From contig NZ_FRCS01000003.1 of the NCBI RefSeq assembly GCF_900143005.1, positions 1-64,000 on the forward strand: a stretch of 64,000 nt of DNA. The letters are read 5' to 3'. A model generated the notes under the pieces. It was not told the origin of the DNA. It did no database searches and saw only the letters and a program-made list of their open reading frames with translations. The first letter of the stretch is position 1, and every line of letters begins with the position of its first letter. Shown here one piece after another: positions 12,355-21,419 of this stretch. The translations under genes were made by a program, and so were the position numbers. The DNA comes from Cryptosporangium aurantiacum (lineage in GTDB: Bacteria > Actinomycetota > Actinomycetes > Mycobacteriales > Cryptosporangiaceae).

Positions 12355-13394
12355 ATCGGTTGTTCTTAGCGCGCCACGCGGGCGACACGAGCGCCGCCGG
12401 CGGCGTCCGGGCCGTCGTGCTCGACGACGGGCCCGAACGGGGCATCCGCGCGTTGGAGTTCCGCACCGGTGCCGGGCTGAACTTCGACGTGCTCGTGGAC
12501 CGCGCGCTGGACCTGGGCACCGCGGAGTTCCGCGGCGACGGCTTCGGATGGCGCTCGGCGACCGGCTTCCGCCACCCCGGCCTGCACGACTACGCCGACG
12601 ACGACGGCCTCTCGATCATGCGCAGCTTCAGCGGTCTGCTGCTCACCGCCGGGCTCGACCACACGCTGTTCGGCGCCGAGGTCGACGCCTCGAACTACCG
12701 CTATCCGCCCAAGGAGACCGTGAAGAACGGTCTGCACGGGCGAGTCGGCAACATCCCCGCCCGCCTGCACGGTTACGGCGAACGCTGGGAGGACGACGAC
12801 ACCTGCGTGCTGTGGGCCGAGGGCGAGGTGCGTCAGGCCGCGATCTTCGGTGAGCACCTGCGGTTGACGCGGCGCGTCGAAGCCACCGTCGGCACCTCGG
12901 AGATCCGCCTGATCGACGTCGTCCGGAATGCAGGTTTTGACCCGACGCCGCACATGTACCTGTACCACGTCAACATCGGGTGGCCGTTCCTCGCCGAAGG
13001 CGCTCGGTACGAGCTGCCGTTGCAGGAGACGATCTGGCAGACCGACAGCGTCGCCGAACAGGGTGTGTCGAACGTGGTCATGCCCGGCCCGCAAAAGGGG
13101 TTCGTCGAGCAGGTCTACGAGCACGTCCTCAAGCCCGACGCCGACGGGAAGGCCCGGCCGCGGCTGGTGAACGAGGAGCTCGGGGTGTTCTTCGAGCTGG
13201 AGTACGACACCGCGCAGTTCCCCGCGTTCTTCCAGTGGCTGCACCTGCGCGAGGGCGCCTACGCGGTGGGCTTCGAGCCCTCGACCCACCACGTGCAGGG
13301 CGCCCAGGCGGCTCGCGACGACGGTTCGATGATCTGGCTCGGTCCGGGCGAGGAGCGCCGGTACACGACGACGTTCCGGGTAGGCACGCTATGA
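12351..13394 (+). CDS. DUF4432 / aldose-1-epimerase-like protein
   Basis: A 347-residue galactose-mutarotase-like beta-sandwich protein of the DUF4432 type. Visible features are RALEFRTGAGLNFDVLVDRALDLG, FSGLLLTAGLDH, ENGLHGRV-like KNGLHGRVGNIPA and a late HLREGAYAVGFEPSTHH segment. Aldose epimerases interconvert anomers; DUF4432 members are usually found in sugar-catabolic operons. ATG 12351 overlaps the SDR stop; GTG 12339 is an alternative start. The stop overlaps the next gene by ATGA. A mutarotase role on the pathway's aldose is the simplest reading. Confidence 0.85.
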   Translation: MNRLFLARHAGDTSAAGGVRAVVLDDGPERGIRALEFRTGAGLNFDVLVDRALDLGTAEFRGDGFGWRSATGFRHPGLHDYADDDGLSIMRSFSGLLLTAGLDHTLFGAEVDASNYRYPPKETVKNGLHGRVGNIPARLHGYGERWEDDDTCVLWAEGEVRQAAIFGEHLRLTRRVEATVGTSEIRLIDVVRNAGFDPTPHMYLYHVNIGWPFLAEGARYELPLQETIWQTDSVAEQGVSNVVMPGPQKGFVEQVYEHVLKPDADGKARPRLVNEELGVFFELEYDTAQFPAFFQWLHLREGAYAVGFEPSTHHVQGAQAARDDGSMIWLGPGEERRYTTTFRVGTL

Positions 13395-14482
13395 CGCGGA
13401 TAGTCCCTGACCAGCCCGTCCGGCACCGCGGGTTCGGCATCGGCGCGGTCGGCGCCGGGTTCATCATGGCCGACGTCCAGCTCGACGCGTACGCGCGCGC
13501 GGGCTTCCCGGTGAAGGCGATCGCCTCCCGCACGCGGGCGAACGCCGAGCAGGTCGCGAAGCGCTGGAACATCCCCACGGTGCACGGTTCGATCGAGGAA
13601 CTGCTGGCGGATCCGTCGGTCGAGATCCTCGACGTCGCGTTCCCGCCGCACCTGCAGCCCGACGTCATCCGCGCGGCGCTGCGCCACGACCACATCCGCG
13701 GCATCCTCGCGCAGAAGCCGCTCGCGCTGAACCTCGCCGACGCCACCGCGCTGGTCGCGGAGGTCGAGGCCGCGGGCAAGGTCATGTCGGTCAACCAGAA
13801 CATGCGGTACGACCAGTCGATCCGGGCGGTCAAGCAACTGATCGACGCCGGGGAACTGGGTGAGATCGTCACCGCCAGCGTCGACATGCGCGCGGTGCCG
13901 CACTGGCAGCCGTTCCTGTGCGACTACGACCGGCTGACGATCGCGAACATGAGCGTCCACCACCTGGACGCGCTGCGGTTCCTGTTCGGCGAGCCGCTCG
14001 ACGTCTACACGGCGGTGCGGCCGGATCCGCGCACCGAGTTCGCGCACTCCGACGGGATCGTGGCCAGCGTGCTGCGGTTCACCGGCGGGGTGCTCGCGAC
14101 CAGCATCGAGGACGTCTGGGGCGGGCCGGTCAAGGAGGGCTGCGAGGGCGACGTCGCGATCCGCTGGCGCGTCGAAGGGACGCGTGGCCTGGCCACCGGC
14201 ACGCTCGGCTGGCCCGAATTCCCCGACGGCAGCCCGTCGACGCTGCGCTACTCGACGCTGGAGTCCGGCGGGTGGGTGACACCGGAGTGGTCCACCCGCT
14301 GGTTCCCGGACGCGTTCGGCGGCGTCATGGAGCAGCTGCAGTACGCGCTGGCGACCGGTGCCGAACCGGCGCTCCCGGCCCGCGACAACCTCCGCACGAT
14401 GGCGCTGATCGAGGCCTGCTACCGGTCGATCGAGGAGCGCCGCGCTGTTTCCCCCTCGGAGTTCCACGAAGGAGTGGCGTAA
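13391..14482 (+). CDS. Gfo/Idh/MocA-family oxidoreductase
   Basis: A 363-residue NAD(P)-dependent sugar oxidoreductase. The N-terminal dinucleotide-binding motif is GIGAVGAGFIMADVQ. The family's (E/A)KP lysine lies in ILAQKPLALNLADA, and the second-domain region NQNMRYDQSIRAVKQLIDAGELG is typical. ATG 13391 overlaps the DUF4432 stop and its own stop TAA abuts the next ATG. Family members oxidise hydroxyl groups of sugars, inositols or sugar acids. With the neighbouring TIM-barrel isomerase it forms a common dehydrogenase-isomerase pair. Substrate unknown. Confidence 0.92.
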   Translation: MTRIVPDQPVRHRGFGIGAVGAGFIMADVQLDAYARAGFPVKAIASRTRANAEQVAKRWNIPTVHGSIEELLADPSVEILDVAFPPHLQPDVIRAALRHDHIRGILAQKPLALNLADATALVAEVEAAGKVMSVNQNMRYDQSIRAVKQLIDAGELGEIVTASVDMRAVPHWQPFLCDYDRLTIANMSVHHLDALRFLFGEPLDVYTAVRPDPRTEFAHSDGIVASVLRFTGGVLATSIEDVWGGPVKEGCEGDVAIRWRVEGTRGLATGTLGWPEFPDGSPSTLRYSTLESGGWVTPEWSTRWFPDAFGGVMEQLQYALATGAEPALPARDNLRTMALIEACYRSIEERRAVSPSEFHEGVA

Positions 14483-15385
14483 ATGCTGACCGTCGGCATC
14501 TTCACCGGCATCTACCAGTACGACCACGACGAGGCCGCGCGCCGCGCCCGCGCGCACGGCTTCGGCGCCGTCCAGTTCGACCTCGACTTCACCAAGCCCG
14601 AGTACGCCGAGAACGGTCTGTCCGAGGACGAGGCCAAGCGCATCAAGGAGATCTACCGGTCGCACGACCTGCCGATCGTGTCGGTGTCCGGTTACACCAA
14701 CATCATCCACCCGGACCTGGACGAGCGGGAGCGCCGTCTGGAGCGGCTGCGCGGCCTGATCCGCAACGGCCGGGCGCTGGGCACGCCGTACGTGATCAGC
14801 GAGACCGGCACGTACAACCTGGAGAGCGACTGGGCACCGGACCCGGCCAACTTCACCGAGGCCCGCTACGCCGAGACCCTCGACGTGATCGGCGGGCTGG
14901 TCGAGGTCGCCGCCGCGCACGACGCGGTGTTCTGCGTGGAGACCTACGTCAACAACGTCATCGGCACGATCGACGCGACGCTGCGCCTGTTCCGCGACAT
15001 CAACAGCCCCCACCTGGGCCTGGTGATGGACCCGACGAACTACTACGAGGACCACAACCTCGACGACATGGACGGCGTCCTGAAGCGGCTCTTCGCCGAA
15101 CTGGGCTCGTACGTGAAGATCGCGCACGCCAAGGACGTGGGCCGGGCCACCGACTCCGCGGAGAAACACGCCGACACCGGCGCGGCGGAGTACCTGTCGT
15201 TCCGCGGCGTCGGCGCGATGGAGCTGGGCGGCCCCGGCTCCGGCGCGCTGAACTACCCGCTGTTCCTGAGCCTGCTCGCCCAGCAGCACCCGAACATGCC
15301 GGTCATCATCGAGCACGTCACCGAGGACGAGGTGCCCGCGGCGAAGGACTTCGTCTACAAGGCACTCGCCGAGGCCGGCGTCTGA
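14483..15385 (+). CDS. Sugar phosphate isomerase/epimerase (xylose-isomerase-like TIM barrel)
   Basis: A 300-residue AP-endonuclease-2/xylose-isomerase-type TIM barrel. It begins MLTVGIFTGIYQYDHDEAARRA immediately after the previous stop. Metal-binding and active-site regions include ISETGTYNLESDW, FCVETYVNNVIGT, LVMDPTNYYEDHN and VKIAHAKDVGRA, and the late GSGALNYPLFLSLL is also family-like. Such proteins isomerise keto sugars or act as epimerases or dehydratases with a divalent metal. It is the last gene of the operon and is followed by a strong hairpin at 15402-15424. Confidence 0.88.
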   Translation: MLTVGIFTGIYQYDHDEAARRARAHGFGAVQFDLDFTKPEYAENGLSEDEAKRIKEIYRSHDLPIVSVSGYTNIIHPDLDERERRLERLRGLIRNGRALGTPYVISETGTYNLESDWAPDPANFTEARYAETLDVIGGLVEVAAAHDAVFCVETYVNNVIGTIDATLRLFRDINSPHLGLVMDPTNYYEDHNLDDMDGVLKRLFAELGSYVKIAHAKDVGRATDSAEKHADTGAAEYLSFRGVGAMELGGPGSGALNYPLFLSLLAQQHPNMPVIIEHVTEDEVPAAKDFVYKALAEAGV

Positions 15386-15401
15386 GTTCTGTTCCGGAGC
15401 C

Positions 15402-15424
15402 GCTAGGGCGTGCTGCGCCCTAGC
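15402..15424. terminator. Bidirectional terminator between convergent genes
   Basis: GCTAGGGCG and CGCCCTAGC form a perfect nine-bp stem with loop TGCTG between the isomerase and the opposing FadR-type gene, overlapping the latter's last codons. Confidence 0.7.
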
Positions 15425-16164
15425 GCTCCGTGCACCTCGGGGCGGCGGCGGTTCCAGGAGCCGACGATGTGCGTGCGCATCAGCGCGCCCACGCCGTCCG
15501 CATCGCCGGCCCGGATCAGCGCCTCGATCCGCCGGTGCTCGGCCATCGACTGTTCCAGGTCGGCGGCCGTGGGCGTCCCGTTGTAGCGGCTGGAGAGCCG
15601 GGCCTTGCTGTGGATGCTGTGGATGATCGCGTGCCCCAGCCGGTTACCGGACGCGACCATGATCAGGTCGTGGAACACCACGTCCTCGGCGGCGTAGCCC
15701 TCGGCGTCGTCCAGCAGTGACGCCAGCACGTCCAGCTGCTCGGCCAGCGTTTGCTGCTGCACCGCCGTGATCACACGAGCGGTCTGGGCGACCATGTCGC
15801 TCTCCAGCGCCGCCCGCACGTTCACCAGATCGTCCAGAATGCCCAGTTCGCGGTCGTGCCGGATCTGCGCTTCGAGCACGATCGGGTCCAGCAGGTTCCA
15901 CCCGGGCGCCTCCAGCACCCGAGTGCCGCGGCCCGGCGTCGCCCGCACGAGCCCCTTCTCCTCGAGGAGCTTGATCGACTCGCGGATCACCGTCCGGGAC
16001 ACCCCGAACTCCTCGCAGAGCTCCGGTTCGGTGGGCAGCGCGCTGTCCACCGGGTATTCGCCGGACACGATCCGGTCGACCAGGTAGGTGACGACGGTGT
16101 CGCCCAGGCGCCCCGAACGACGGGGGCGCACAGGCCCGAGCGGGCTCCCGAAATCCACAGTCAC
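15403..16164 (-). CDS. GntR/FadR-family transcriptional regulator
   Basis: A regulator of about 253 residues. The winged helix is TELCEEFGVSRTVIRESIKLLEEKGLVRATPGRGTRV-like: the visible core is PELCEEFGVSRTVIRES and GRGTRVLEAP. An FCD ligand-binding domain follows with the FHDLIMVASGNRLG and AEHRRIEALIRAGD metal-binding His segments. The likely start is GTG 16164 (or 16158), downstream of AAGGGG; the frame is open to 16428 but would run into the enolase-family gene. It is divergent from that gene with a symmetric site at 16187-16203 between them, so it probably controls the dehydratase-transporter operon in response to a sugar acid. Confidence 0.9.
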   Translation of the reverse strand: MTVDFGSPLGPVRPRRSGRLGDTVVTYLVDRIVSGEYPVDSALPTEPELCEEFGVSRTVIRESIKLLEEKGLVRATPGRGTRVLEAPGWNLLDPIVLEAQIRHDRELGILDDLVNVRAALESDMVAQTARVITAVQQQTLAEQLDVLASLLDDAEGYAAEDVVFHDLIMVASGNRLGHAIIHSIHSKARLSSRYNGTPTAADLEQSMAEHRRIEALIRAGDADGVGALMRTHIVGSWNRRRPEVHGALGRSTP

Positions 16165-16186
16165 CGCGGCAGCATACCCCTTGCGG

Positions 16187-16203
16187 CATACGTAATTCGT
16201 ATG
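16187..16203. promoter_or_regulatory. Probable operator of the FadR-type regulator
   Basis: CATACG-TAATT-CGTATG, a perfect inverted repeat with six-bp arms and a five-base spacer, lies in the short divergent gap between the regulator and the enolase-family gene. Confidence 0.6.
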
Positions 16204-16243
16204 ATGAAGTGGCGCCCACCACATCGCGTCAGGAGCCGCAGGC

Positions 16244-17323
16244 GTGCGCATCACCCATCTCGAGTGCCACCTCGTCACCGTTCCCGGGCCCAACCCGCCG
16301 TTCGTCTGGCGGGACGGCTTGCCCGGGTCGTGGCCGGACGGCGAGGGCGCCGTGCTGCGGATCTGTACGGACGAGGGCCACGAGGGCGTCGCGTTCTCGC
16401 CCCGCAAAGGCATGATCGTGCGGGACATCGTCGACCGGCTGCTGCGGCCGGAGCTGATCGGCGCCGACCCGTTACAGCGCGAGTGGCTCTGGCACCGCGC
16501 CTGGGAGCTGGACCGCGTCGAGGAGATGCCGATCTACGTCCTCGGGCTGGTCGACATCGCGCTCTGGGACCTGGCCGCGAAGGCGGTCGGCCTGCCGGTC
16601 TGGCAACTGCTCGGCGGCTACCGCACGTCGATCCCGGCGCAGGCGTCCACGGTCACGTTCGGATCGGTCGAGGAGTTCCTCGACGTGGCCGACCAGTGCA
16701 TCGCGCTCGGCTACACCTCGATCAAGCTGCACGCCTGGGGCGACTGGCGGCGGGACGCCAAGCTCTGCGTCGCGCTGCGCGAGCACGTCGGCGACGACTT
16801 CCCGCTCGCGTACGACGGCTCGGCGGGCTTCGACCTGCCGGACGCGATCCGCCTCGGACAGGTGCTCAGCGACGCTGATTACCTCTGGTACGAGGAGCCG
16901 ATGCGCGAGTTCAGCGTCACCGCGTACCAGTGGCTGGCCGCGAAAGTCGGCGTCCCCCTGCTGGTCGGGGAGACGTCCGACGGCGCGCACATGAACACGG
17001 CCGACTTCATCGCGTCCGGAGCCGCGACCGGCGGCGTCCGGACCAGCGCCGAGCTCCGGGGCGGTTTCACCGGCGCGATGCGCATCGCGCATCTGGCCGA
17101 CGCGTTCCGGCTCCGCGCCGAGGTGCACGGTCCGATCATCCCGCACCAGCACCTGTGCATGGCGATCCCGAACAACACGTACTACGAGTCGCTGATCACC
17201 TCCAACCCGGTCCGCCGCGAACCCTGCGTGGACGAGAACGGGCTGGTGCACGCGCCGACCGCACCCGGCGTCGGCCTTCCCCCCGATTTGGACTATCCGG
17301 CCGCACTGAGCCGGCACGTCTGA
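16244..17323 (+). CDS. Enolase-superfamily sugar acid dehydratase (mandelate racemase-like)
   Basis: A 359-residue member of the mandelate racemase/muconate-lactonising group. GTG 16244 is preceded by AGGAGCC. The capping domain precedes a barrel with TSIKLHAWGDW (Lys-x-His in place of Lys-x-Lys), metal ligands in LAYDGSAGFDLP, YEEPM and GETSDG, and a late VHGPIIPHQHL. This set suggests a sugar acid dehydratase such as fuconate, arabinonate or galactonate dehydratase, making a 2-keto-3-deoxy acid. It begins an operon that continues into the sugar ABC transporter and an aldose dehydrogenase, which agrees with that role. The exact acid is not determinable. Confidence 0.85.
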   Translation: MRITHLECHLVTVPGPNPPFVWRDGLPGSWPDGEGAVLRICTDEGHEGVAFSPRKGMIVRDIVDRLLRPELIGADPLQREWLWHRAWELDRVEEMPIYVLGLVDIALWDLAAKAVGLPVWQLLGGYRTSIPAQASTVTFGSVEEFLDVADQCIALGYTSIKLHAWGDWRRDAKLCVALREHVGDDFPLAYDGSAGFDLPDAIRLGQVLSDADYLWYEEPMREFSVTAYQWLAAKVGVPLLVGETSDGAHMNTADFIASGAATGGVRTSAELRGGFTGAMRIAHLADAFRLRAEVHGPIIPHQHLCMAIPNNTYYESLITSNPVRREPCVDENGLVHAPTAPGVGLPPDLDYPAALSRHV

Positions 17324-17373
17324 CACCCCTTCCAAAGGCGACTCCGTTTCCAACGACGGAAAGGAACCCCCTC

Positions 17374-18699
17374 ATGAGACTGCGGCTCGCCGGTGCGCTG
17401 ATCGCCGTCAGCGCGCTCGCCCTGAGCGCGTGCGGAAGTGCCGACCCCGAACCCCAGCAGGCCGCCGCCGCGTCCGGCTTCAAACCCGTCGCGCAGGACG
17501 AGAAGAGCGAGATCACGGTCTGGGCGGACGCCACCCGGGTCCCGGTCGTCGAGGCCTACAAAAAGGCGCATCCGGACGTGAAGGTCAAGGTCGTCACGTA
17601 CAGCGGCGACGCGAACGGCGCCACCGACCTGCAGACCAAGGTGCAGCTGTTCGACCGCACGAACAGCGGCTGGCCGGACGTGGCGTTCAGCGTCACGTTC
17701 GCCGACACCGCCTGGGCGGCCTACGGGAAGAAGCCGTACGCGGCCCCGGTCGACAAGGTTCTCGACGAGTCCACGCTGTCCGGCTTCGCGCCCGGCGCGC
17801 TCGACCCGTGCACGGTCGACGGCAGCGTCTACTGCGTCCGCAACGACCTCGCACAGGGCGTGCTCTGGTACAACAAGACGCTCCTCGACCAGTTCGGTTA
17901 CCAGGTGCCGACGACCTGGGAGGAGTACCAGGCACTCGGCGAGAAGGTCGCGAAGGAGCACCCCGGTTACCTCGTCGGCACCGCGGGCGACCCCTGGGCA
18001 CCGGAGATCTACCTCTGGGCCAGCCAGTGCCCCGCCTCGACGGTCTCCGGCGAGAAGAACGTCACGATCAACCTGAAGGACGCCAAGTGCACCCGGGCGG
18101 TCAGCATGCTCGACACGCTGATCAAAGCCGGTTCGGTGTCCAAGGCCAGCGTGTTCGACGCCGGGTTCATCAAGAACCAGGCGTCGAAGGTACTGATGAT
18201 GCCCGGTCCGTCCTGGTACGGCCAGGTGCTGTTCAACTCGACGTTCAAGACGCCGAAGGGGCAGATCGCGGCCGCCGCACCGCCGAAATTCGCGTCCGAC
18301 AGCGAGACGTACACCGGCAACGTCGGCGGTGGGGTCTGGTTCATCTCGTCGCACAGCAAGAACCTCAAGGCGTCCGGTGACCTGGTGAAGTGGGTGACGA
18401 CCGCGACCGAGGCGCAGGCCACCGCGGGCACCTACCCCGCCTACGCGGAGGCGGCCACCGCCTGGCTGGCCAACCAGAAGTCGACCGGCTACTTCGCCGA
18501 GGACGTCGGCCCGGCGTTCACGAAGGCCGCCGAGCAGGTGTGGCCGGGCTGGTCGGCGACGCAGTACAGCCACGAGGCGATCTACGCGTCCACCGTCGTC
18601 CCGGCGCTCAACCAGGGCAAGACGATCGCGTCGGTGGTCGACGACTGGCAGACCGCGATCGAGAACAAAGCGACGTCGCTCGGCTACAAGGTCACGTGA
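17374..18699 (+). CDS. Sugar ABC transporter substrate-binding lipoprotein
   Basis: A 441-residue CUT1-type solute-binding protein. The signal peptide ends in LALSAC with Cys20 as the lipidated residue, so it is anchored outside the membrane. The body shows EITVWADATRVPVVEAYKK, LWYNKTLLDQFGYQVPTTWEEY and a late GNVGGGVWFISSHSKN, typical of extracellular sugar-binding proteins. ATG 17374 follows GGAAAGGAAC. It is followed directly by two permease genes. The bound sugar is probably the aldose oxidised by the reductase encoded downstream. Confidence 0.92.
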   Translation: MRLRLAGALIAVSALALSACGSADPEPQQAAAASGFKPVAQDEKSEITVWADATRVPVVEAYKKAHPDVKVKVVTYSGDANGATDLQTKVQLFDRTNSGWPDVAFSVTFADTAWAAYGKKPYAAPVDKVLDESTLSGFAPGALDPCTVDGSVYCVRNDLAQGVLWYNKTLLDQFGYQVPTTWEEYQALGEKVAKEHPGYLVGTAGDPWAPEIYLWASQCPASTVSGEKNVTINLKDAKCTRAVSMLDTLIKAGSVSKASVFDAGFIKNQASKVLMMPGPSWYGQVLFNSTFKTPKGQIAAAAPPKFASDSETYTGNVGGGVWFISSHSKNLKASGDLVKWVTTATEAQATAGTYPAYAEAATAWLANQKSTGYFAEDVGPAFTKAAEQVWPGWSATQYSHEAIYASTVVPALNQGKTIASVVDDWQTAIENKATSLGYKVT

Positions 18700-18701
18700 C
18701 G

Positions 18702-19592
18702 ATGGCGGTCGCTACTCCTCCCCTGCGCTCTCGCGAGCGCAGGGGCAAGGCCGGTTACTTCTTCGTGTCCGGCTACGTCGTGCTGCTGGTCGCGTTCGGC
18801 ATCCTGCCGACGCTGTACGCGATCTGGCTGTCGCTCTCGAACTCCCGCCATCAGCTGGTGGGGCTCGGCAACTTCACCCGGACGTTCACCGACTACCGGT
18901 TCGCCGCCGCGTTCACACACATCGTCGTCTACGTCGCGATCTGGCTGTTGACGCTGATGGTGCTGGTCGTCGGGCTCGCGCTGATGCTGCACGGCCGGAT
19001 GCGCCGCACCAGCGCCGCGCTGCGGTTCGTGTTCTACCTGCCCGGTGCGCTGGCCGGGGTGGCCAGCGTCGTGCTCTGGCTGATCCTGCTCGACCCGGCG
19101 AACTCCCCGATCGGGTTCCTGCTGCGGGCGTTCGGCTGGGACTCGCTGGCCACCGTCATCCTGCCGTCCCACCTGCCGGTGCTGTTCACGATCATCGCGT
19201 TCTGGACCGGCGCCGGCGGCTGGATCATCATCATGTACGGCGCGCTGAACAACATCCCGTCCGAGCTGATCGAGGCCGCCCGGATGGACGGGGCGAGCGC
19301 CTGGCAGATCGCGCGGAACATCCAGCTGCCGATGCTGCGCAAGTGGATCGCGTACATGCTCATCCTCGCGTTCGCGACCGGCACGCAGCTGTTCGTCGAG
19401 CCGCAGCTGGTGTCGACCGCGAGCTTCGGCATGATCCCGGACGGCTGGGCACCGAACCAGCTGTCCTATCTCTATGCGTTCCAGGCCGGGGACTTCCACG
19501 GCGCGGCGGCGCTCTCGGTCGACCTGCTGTTCATCGGCGTGGCGTCCGCGACCGTGATCGTGTTCCGCGGCGGCTTGTTCCGGAGGGATTGA
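18702..19592 (+). CDS. Sugar ABC transporter permease (MalF type)
   Basis: A 296-residue inner-membrane permease with about six transmembrane segments. The EAA loop, which contacts the ATPase, is ELIEAARMDGASAWQIARNI followed by QLPMLR. ATG 18702 lies three bases after the binding-protein stop; GTG 18696, overlapping that stop, is an alternative. Partner of the second permease. No nucleotide-binding subunit is encoded nearby, as is common for actinobacterial CUT1 importers that share a multitask ATPase such as MsiK. Confidence 0.93.
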   Translation: MAVATPPLRSRERRGKAGYFFVSGYVVLLVAFGILPTLYAIWLSLSNSRHQLVGLGNFTRTFTDYRFAAAFTHIVVYVAIWLLTLMVLVVGLALMLHGRMRRTSAALRFVFYLPGALAGVASVVLWLILLDPANSPIGFLLRAFGWDSLATVILPSHLPVLFTIIAFWTGAGGWIIIMYGALNNIPSELIEAARMDGASAWQIARNIQLPMLRKWIAYMLILAFATGTQLFVEPQLVSTASFGMIPDGWAPNQLSYLYAFQAGDFHGAAALSVDLLFIGVASATVIVFRGGLFRRD

Positions 19593-19593
19593 G

Positions 19594-20466
19594 ATGGCGA
19601 CACGCGCGATCGCCGGGCGGGCCGGATGGTTCGCCGGGATGGCGTTCTTCCTGCTGTTCTTCGCGCTGCCGGTGGTCTGGCTGATCCTGGCCACGACGAA
19701 GTCCGACGCGGACATCGTCCGGGGCCACCCGTTCGCGATCGGCAGCTGGCACGACTTCCAGCAGACCTGGCACAACCTGTTGAACTTCCAGGACGGCGCG
19801 ATCGTGCTCTGGATGAAGAACTCGGCGATCTACGCGTTCGGCGCGCTGGCGCTGACGCTGATCACCGCGATCCCGGCCGGTTACGGGCTGGCGCTCACCC
19901 AGTTCATCGGACGCAAGACGCTGCTGTCGATCACGCTGATCGTGATGATCATGCCGGCGGCCGCGCTGGTGCTGCCGCTGTACCTGGAGATCAACGCGAT
20001 CGGCCTGACCGGGACGATCTGGTCGGTGATCCTGCCGCTCTCGTTCTTCCCCTTCGGCGTCTACCTGGCCTACATCTACTACTCGTCGACGGTGCCGTCC
20101 GACCTGCTGGCCGCGGCGCGGCTGGACGGCTGCTCGGAGTGGCAGGTGTTCCGGCACATCGCGCTGCCGCTGGCTCGGCCGGTGATCGCGCTGGTCAGCT
20201 TCTTCAGCTTCGTCGGGAACTGGAACAACTTCTTCCTGCCGTTCGTCATGCTGCCGGACTCGCAGCAGTACCCGGCGCAGGTGGGCCTCTCGAACCTCCT
20301 GACCGCCTCAGCGGTGTTCAACACCTCGGCCGGTACCGAGTCCCAGATCCTGCGGCCGGAGCTCGCGCTCGCGGCGCTGTTCACGATCCTTCCGGTGCTG
20401 CTCGTGTTCCTGTTCTCGCAGCGGGCGCTGGTGTCCGGGATGCTCGCGGGCGGCACCAAGGAATGA
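19594..20466 (+). CDS. Sugar ABC transporter permease (MalG type)
   Basis: A 290-residue permease with six predicted transmembrane segments. The EAA loop is LLAAARLDGCSEWQVFRHI followed by ALPLARP. ATG 19594 is one base after the previous stop and its own stop overlaps the aldo/keto reductase start by ATGA, so the reductase belongs to the same transcription unit. Forms the channel with the MalF-type subunit. Confidence 0.93.
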   Translation: MATRAIAGRAGWFAGMAFFLLFFALPVVWLILATTKSDADIVRGHPFAIGSWHDFQQTWHNLLNFQDGAIVLWMKNSAIYAFGALALTLITAIPAGYGLALTQFIGRKTLLSITLIVMIMPAAALVLPLYLEINAIGLTGTIWSVILPLSFFPFGVYLAYIYYSSTVPSDLLAAARLDGCSEWQVFRHIALPLARPVIALVSFFSFVGNWNNFFLPFVMLPDSQQYPAQVGLSNLLTASAVFNTSAGTESQILRPELALAALFTILPVLLVFLFSQRALVSGMLAGGTKE

Positions 20467-21359
20467 ACGTCGTCCTGGGGACGGCCGCGCTGGCCGGGCT
20501 GTTCGACGCGGTGCCGGCGGACCAGGCGCGGGCCACGCTCGCCGAGGCCTGGCGGCTGGGCGTCCGAAGCTTCGACACCGCACCGCACTACGGGGCCGGG
20601 CTGGCCGAGCAGCGGCTCGGGGAGTTCCTCCCGGCGGGTGCCCGGGTCTCGACCAAGGTGGGCCGGTTGCTGGTGCCGTCCGGCACGCCGGGGAGCACCG
20701 AGGCGGCCGAGTTCCCCGGCACCGGCCTGGCGCGGGTGCGCGACTACTCGGCGTCCGGGGTGCTGCGCAGCCTGGAGCAGAGCCTGGAGCGGCTCGGGCT
20801 CTCCTCCGTCGATCTGGCGCTCGTTCACGATCCGGACGACCAACTCGACCAGGCGATCGCGGAGGCGCTTCCGGCGCTGGCCTCGTCCGGCCTGGCCCGG
20901 GCGGTCGGCGTCGGCATGGTCGACGCGTCTGCCCTGGCCCGTGTGGTCGCCGCGAGCCCGCTGGACTACGTTCTGGTCGCCGGGCGGTACACGCTGCTCG
21001 ACCGCACCGCCGAGCGGGAGCTGCTGCCGCTCTGCGCCGAGCGCGGTGTGACGGTGCTGGCCGCCGGGTTGCTCAACAGCGGCGTCCTCGCGGATCCGCG
21101 GCCGGGCTCGCGGTTCGACTACGCTCCCGCGTCCCCGGAGGTGCTGTCGGCCGCGCAGCGGATGGCCGCCGCGTGCGCGCGGCACCGCGTTCCGCTGGTG
21201 GCGGCCGCGCTCCAGCACGCGTACCGCCACCCGGCGGTGGGCGCGGTCGTGCTCGGCGCGCGCAGTCCGGCCGAGGTCCGCGACGGACTCGACGGGCTGG
21301 CCGTCCCGATCCCCGACGAGCTGTGGGCGGAGCTGGACGCCTGCGCGGTGCGGCGCTAG
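20463..21359 (+). CDS. Aldo/keto reductase, candidate L-fucose / D-threo-aldose 1-dehydrogenase
   Basis: A 298-residue AKR. FDTAPHYGAGLAEQRLGEFL carries the catalytic Asp-Tyr region, STKVGRLL the Lys, DLALVHDPD the His, and AGRYTLLD is the segment typical of the D-threo-aldose/L-fucose dehydrogenase branch. These enzymes oxidise the C1 hydroxyl of L-fucose, D-arabinose or L-xylose to the lactone. Coupling to the permease by ATGA links uptake to the first oxidation. It would feed the enolase-family dehydratase encoded at the head of the operon. Subfamily call is from motifs and context. Confidence 0.85.
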   Translation: MNVVLGTAALAGLFDAVPADQARATLAEAWRLGVRSFDTAPHYGAGLAEQRLGEFLPAGARVSTKVGRLLVPSGTPGSTEAAEFPGTGLARVRDYSASGVLRSLEQSLERLGLSSVDLALVHDPDDQLDQAIAEALPALASSGLARAVGVGMVDASALARVVAASPLDYVLVAGRYTLLDRTAERELLPLCAERGVTVLAAGLLNSGVLADPRPGSRFDYAPASPEVLSAAQRMAAACARHRVPLVAAALQHAYRHPAVGAVVLGARSPAEVRDGLDGLAVPIPDELWAELDACAVRR

Positions 21360-21375
21360 CGGCCCTCGATCCCTT

Positions 21376-21411
21376 CTGGATCAGCGCACGGCCGATCGCC
21401 CGCTGATCCAG
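21376..21411. terminator. Bidirectional terminator, 11-bp perfect stem
   Basis: CTGGATCAGCG and CGCTGATCCAG pair around a 14-base loop, between the convergent reductase and SDR genes. Confidence 0.8.
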
Positions 21412-21419
21412 TGCGGATC

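Noticed and set aside
13259-15316. 685-codon minus-strand ORF opposite the Gfo/Idh and isomerase genes
   Set aside because: Shadow of GC-rich codons in the real plus-strand operon; no domains and an implausible His/Arg/Val composition.
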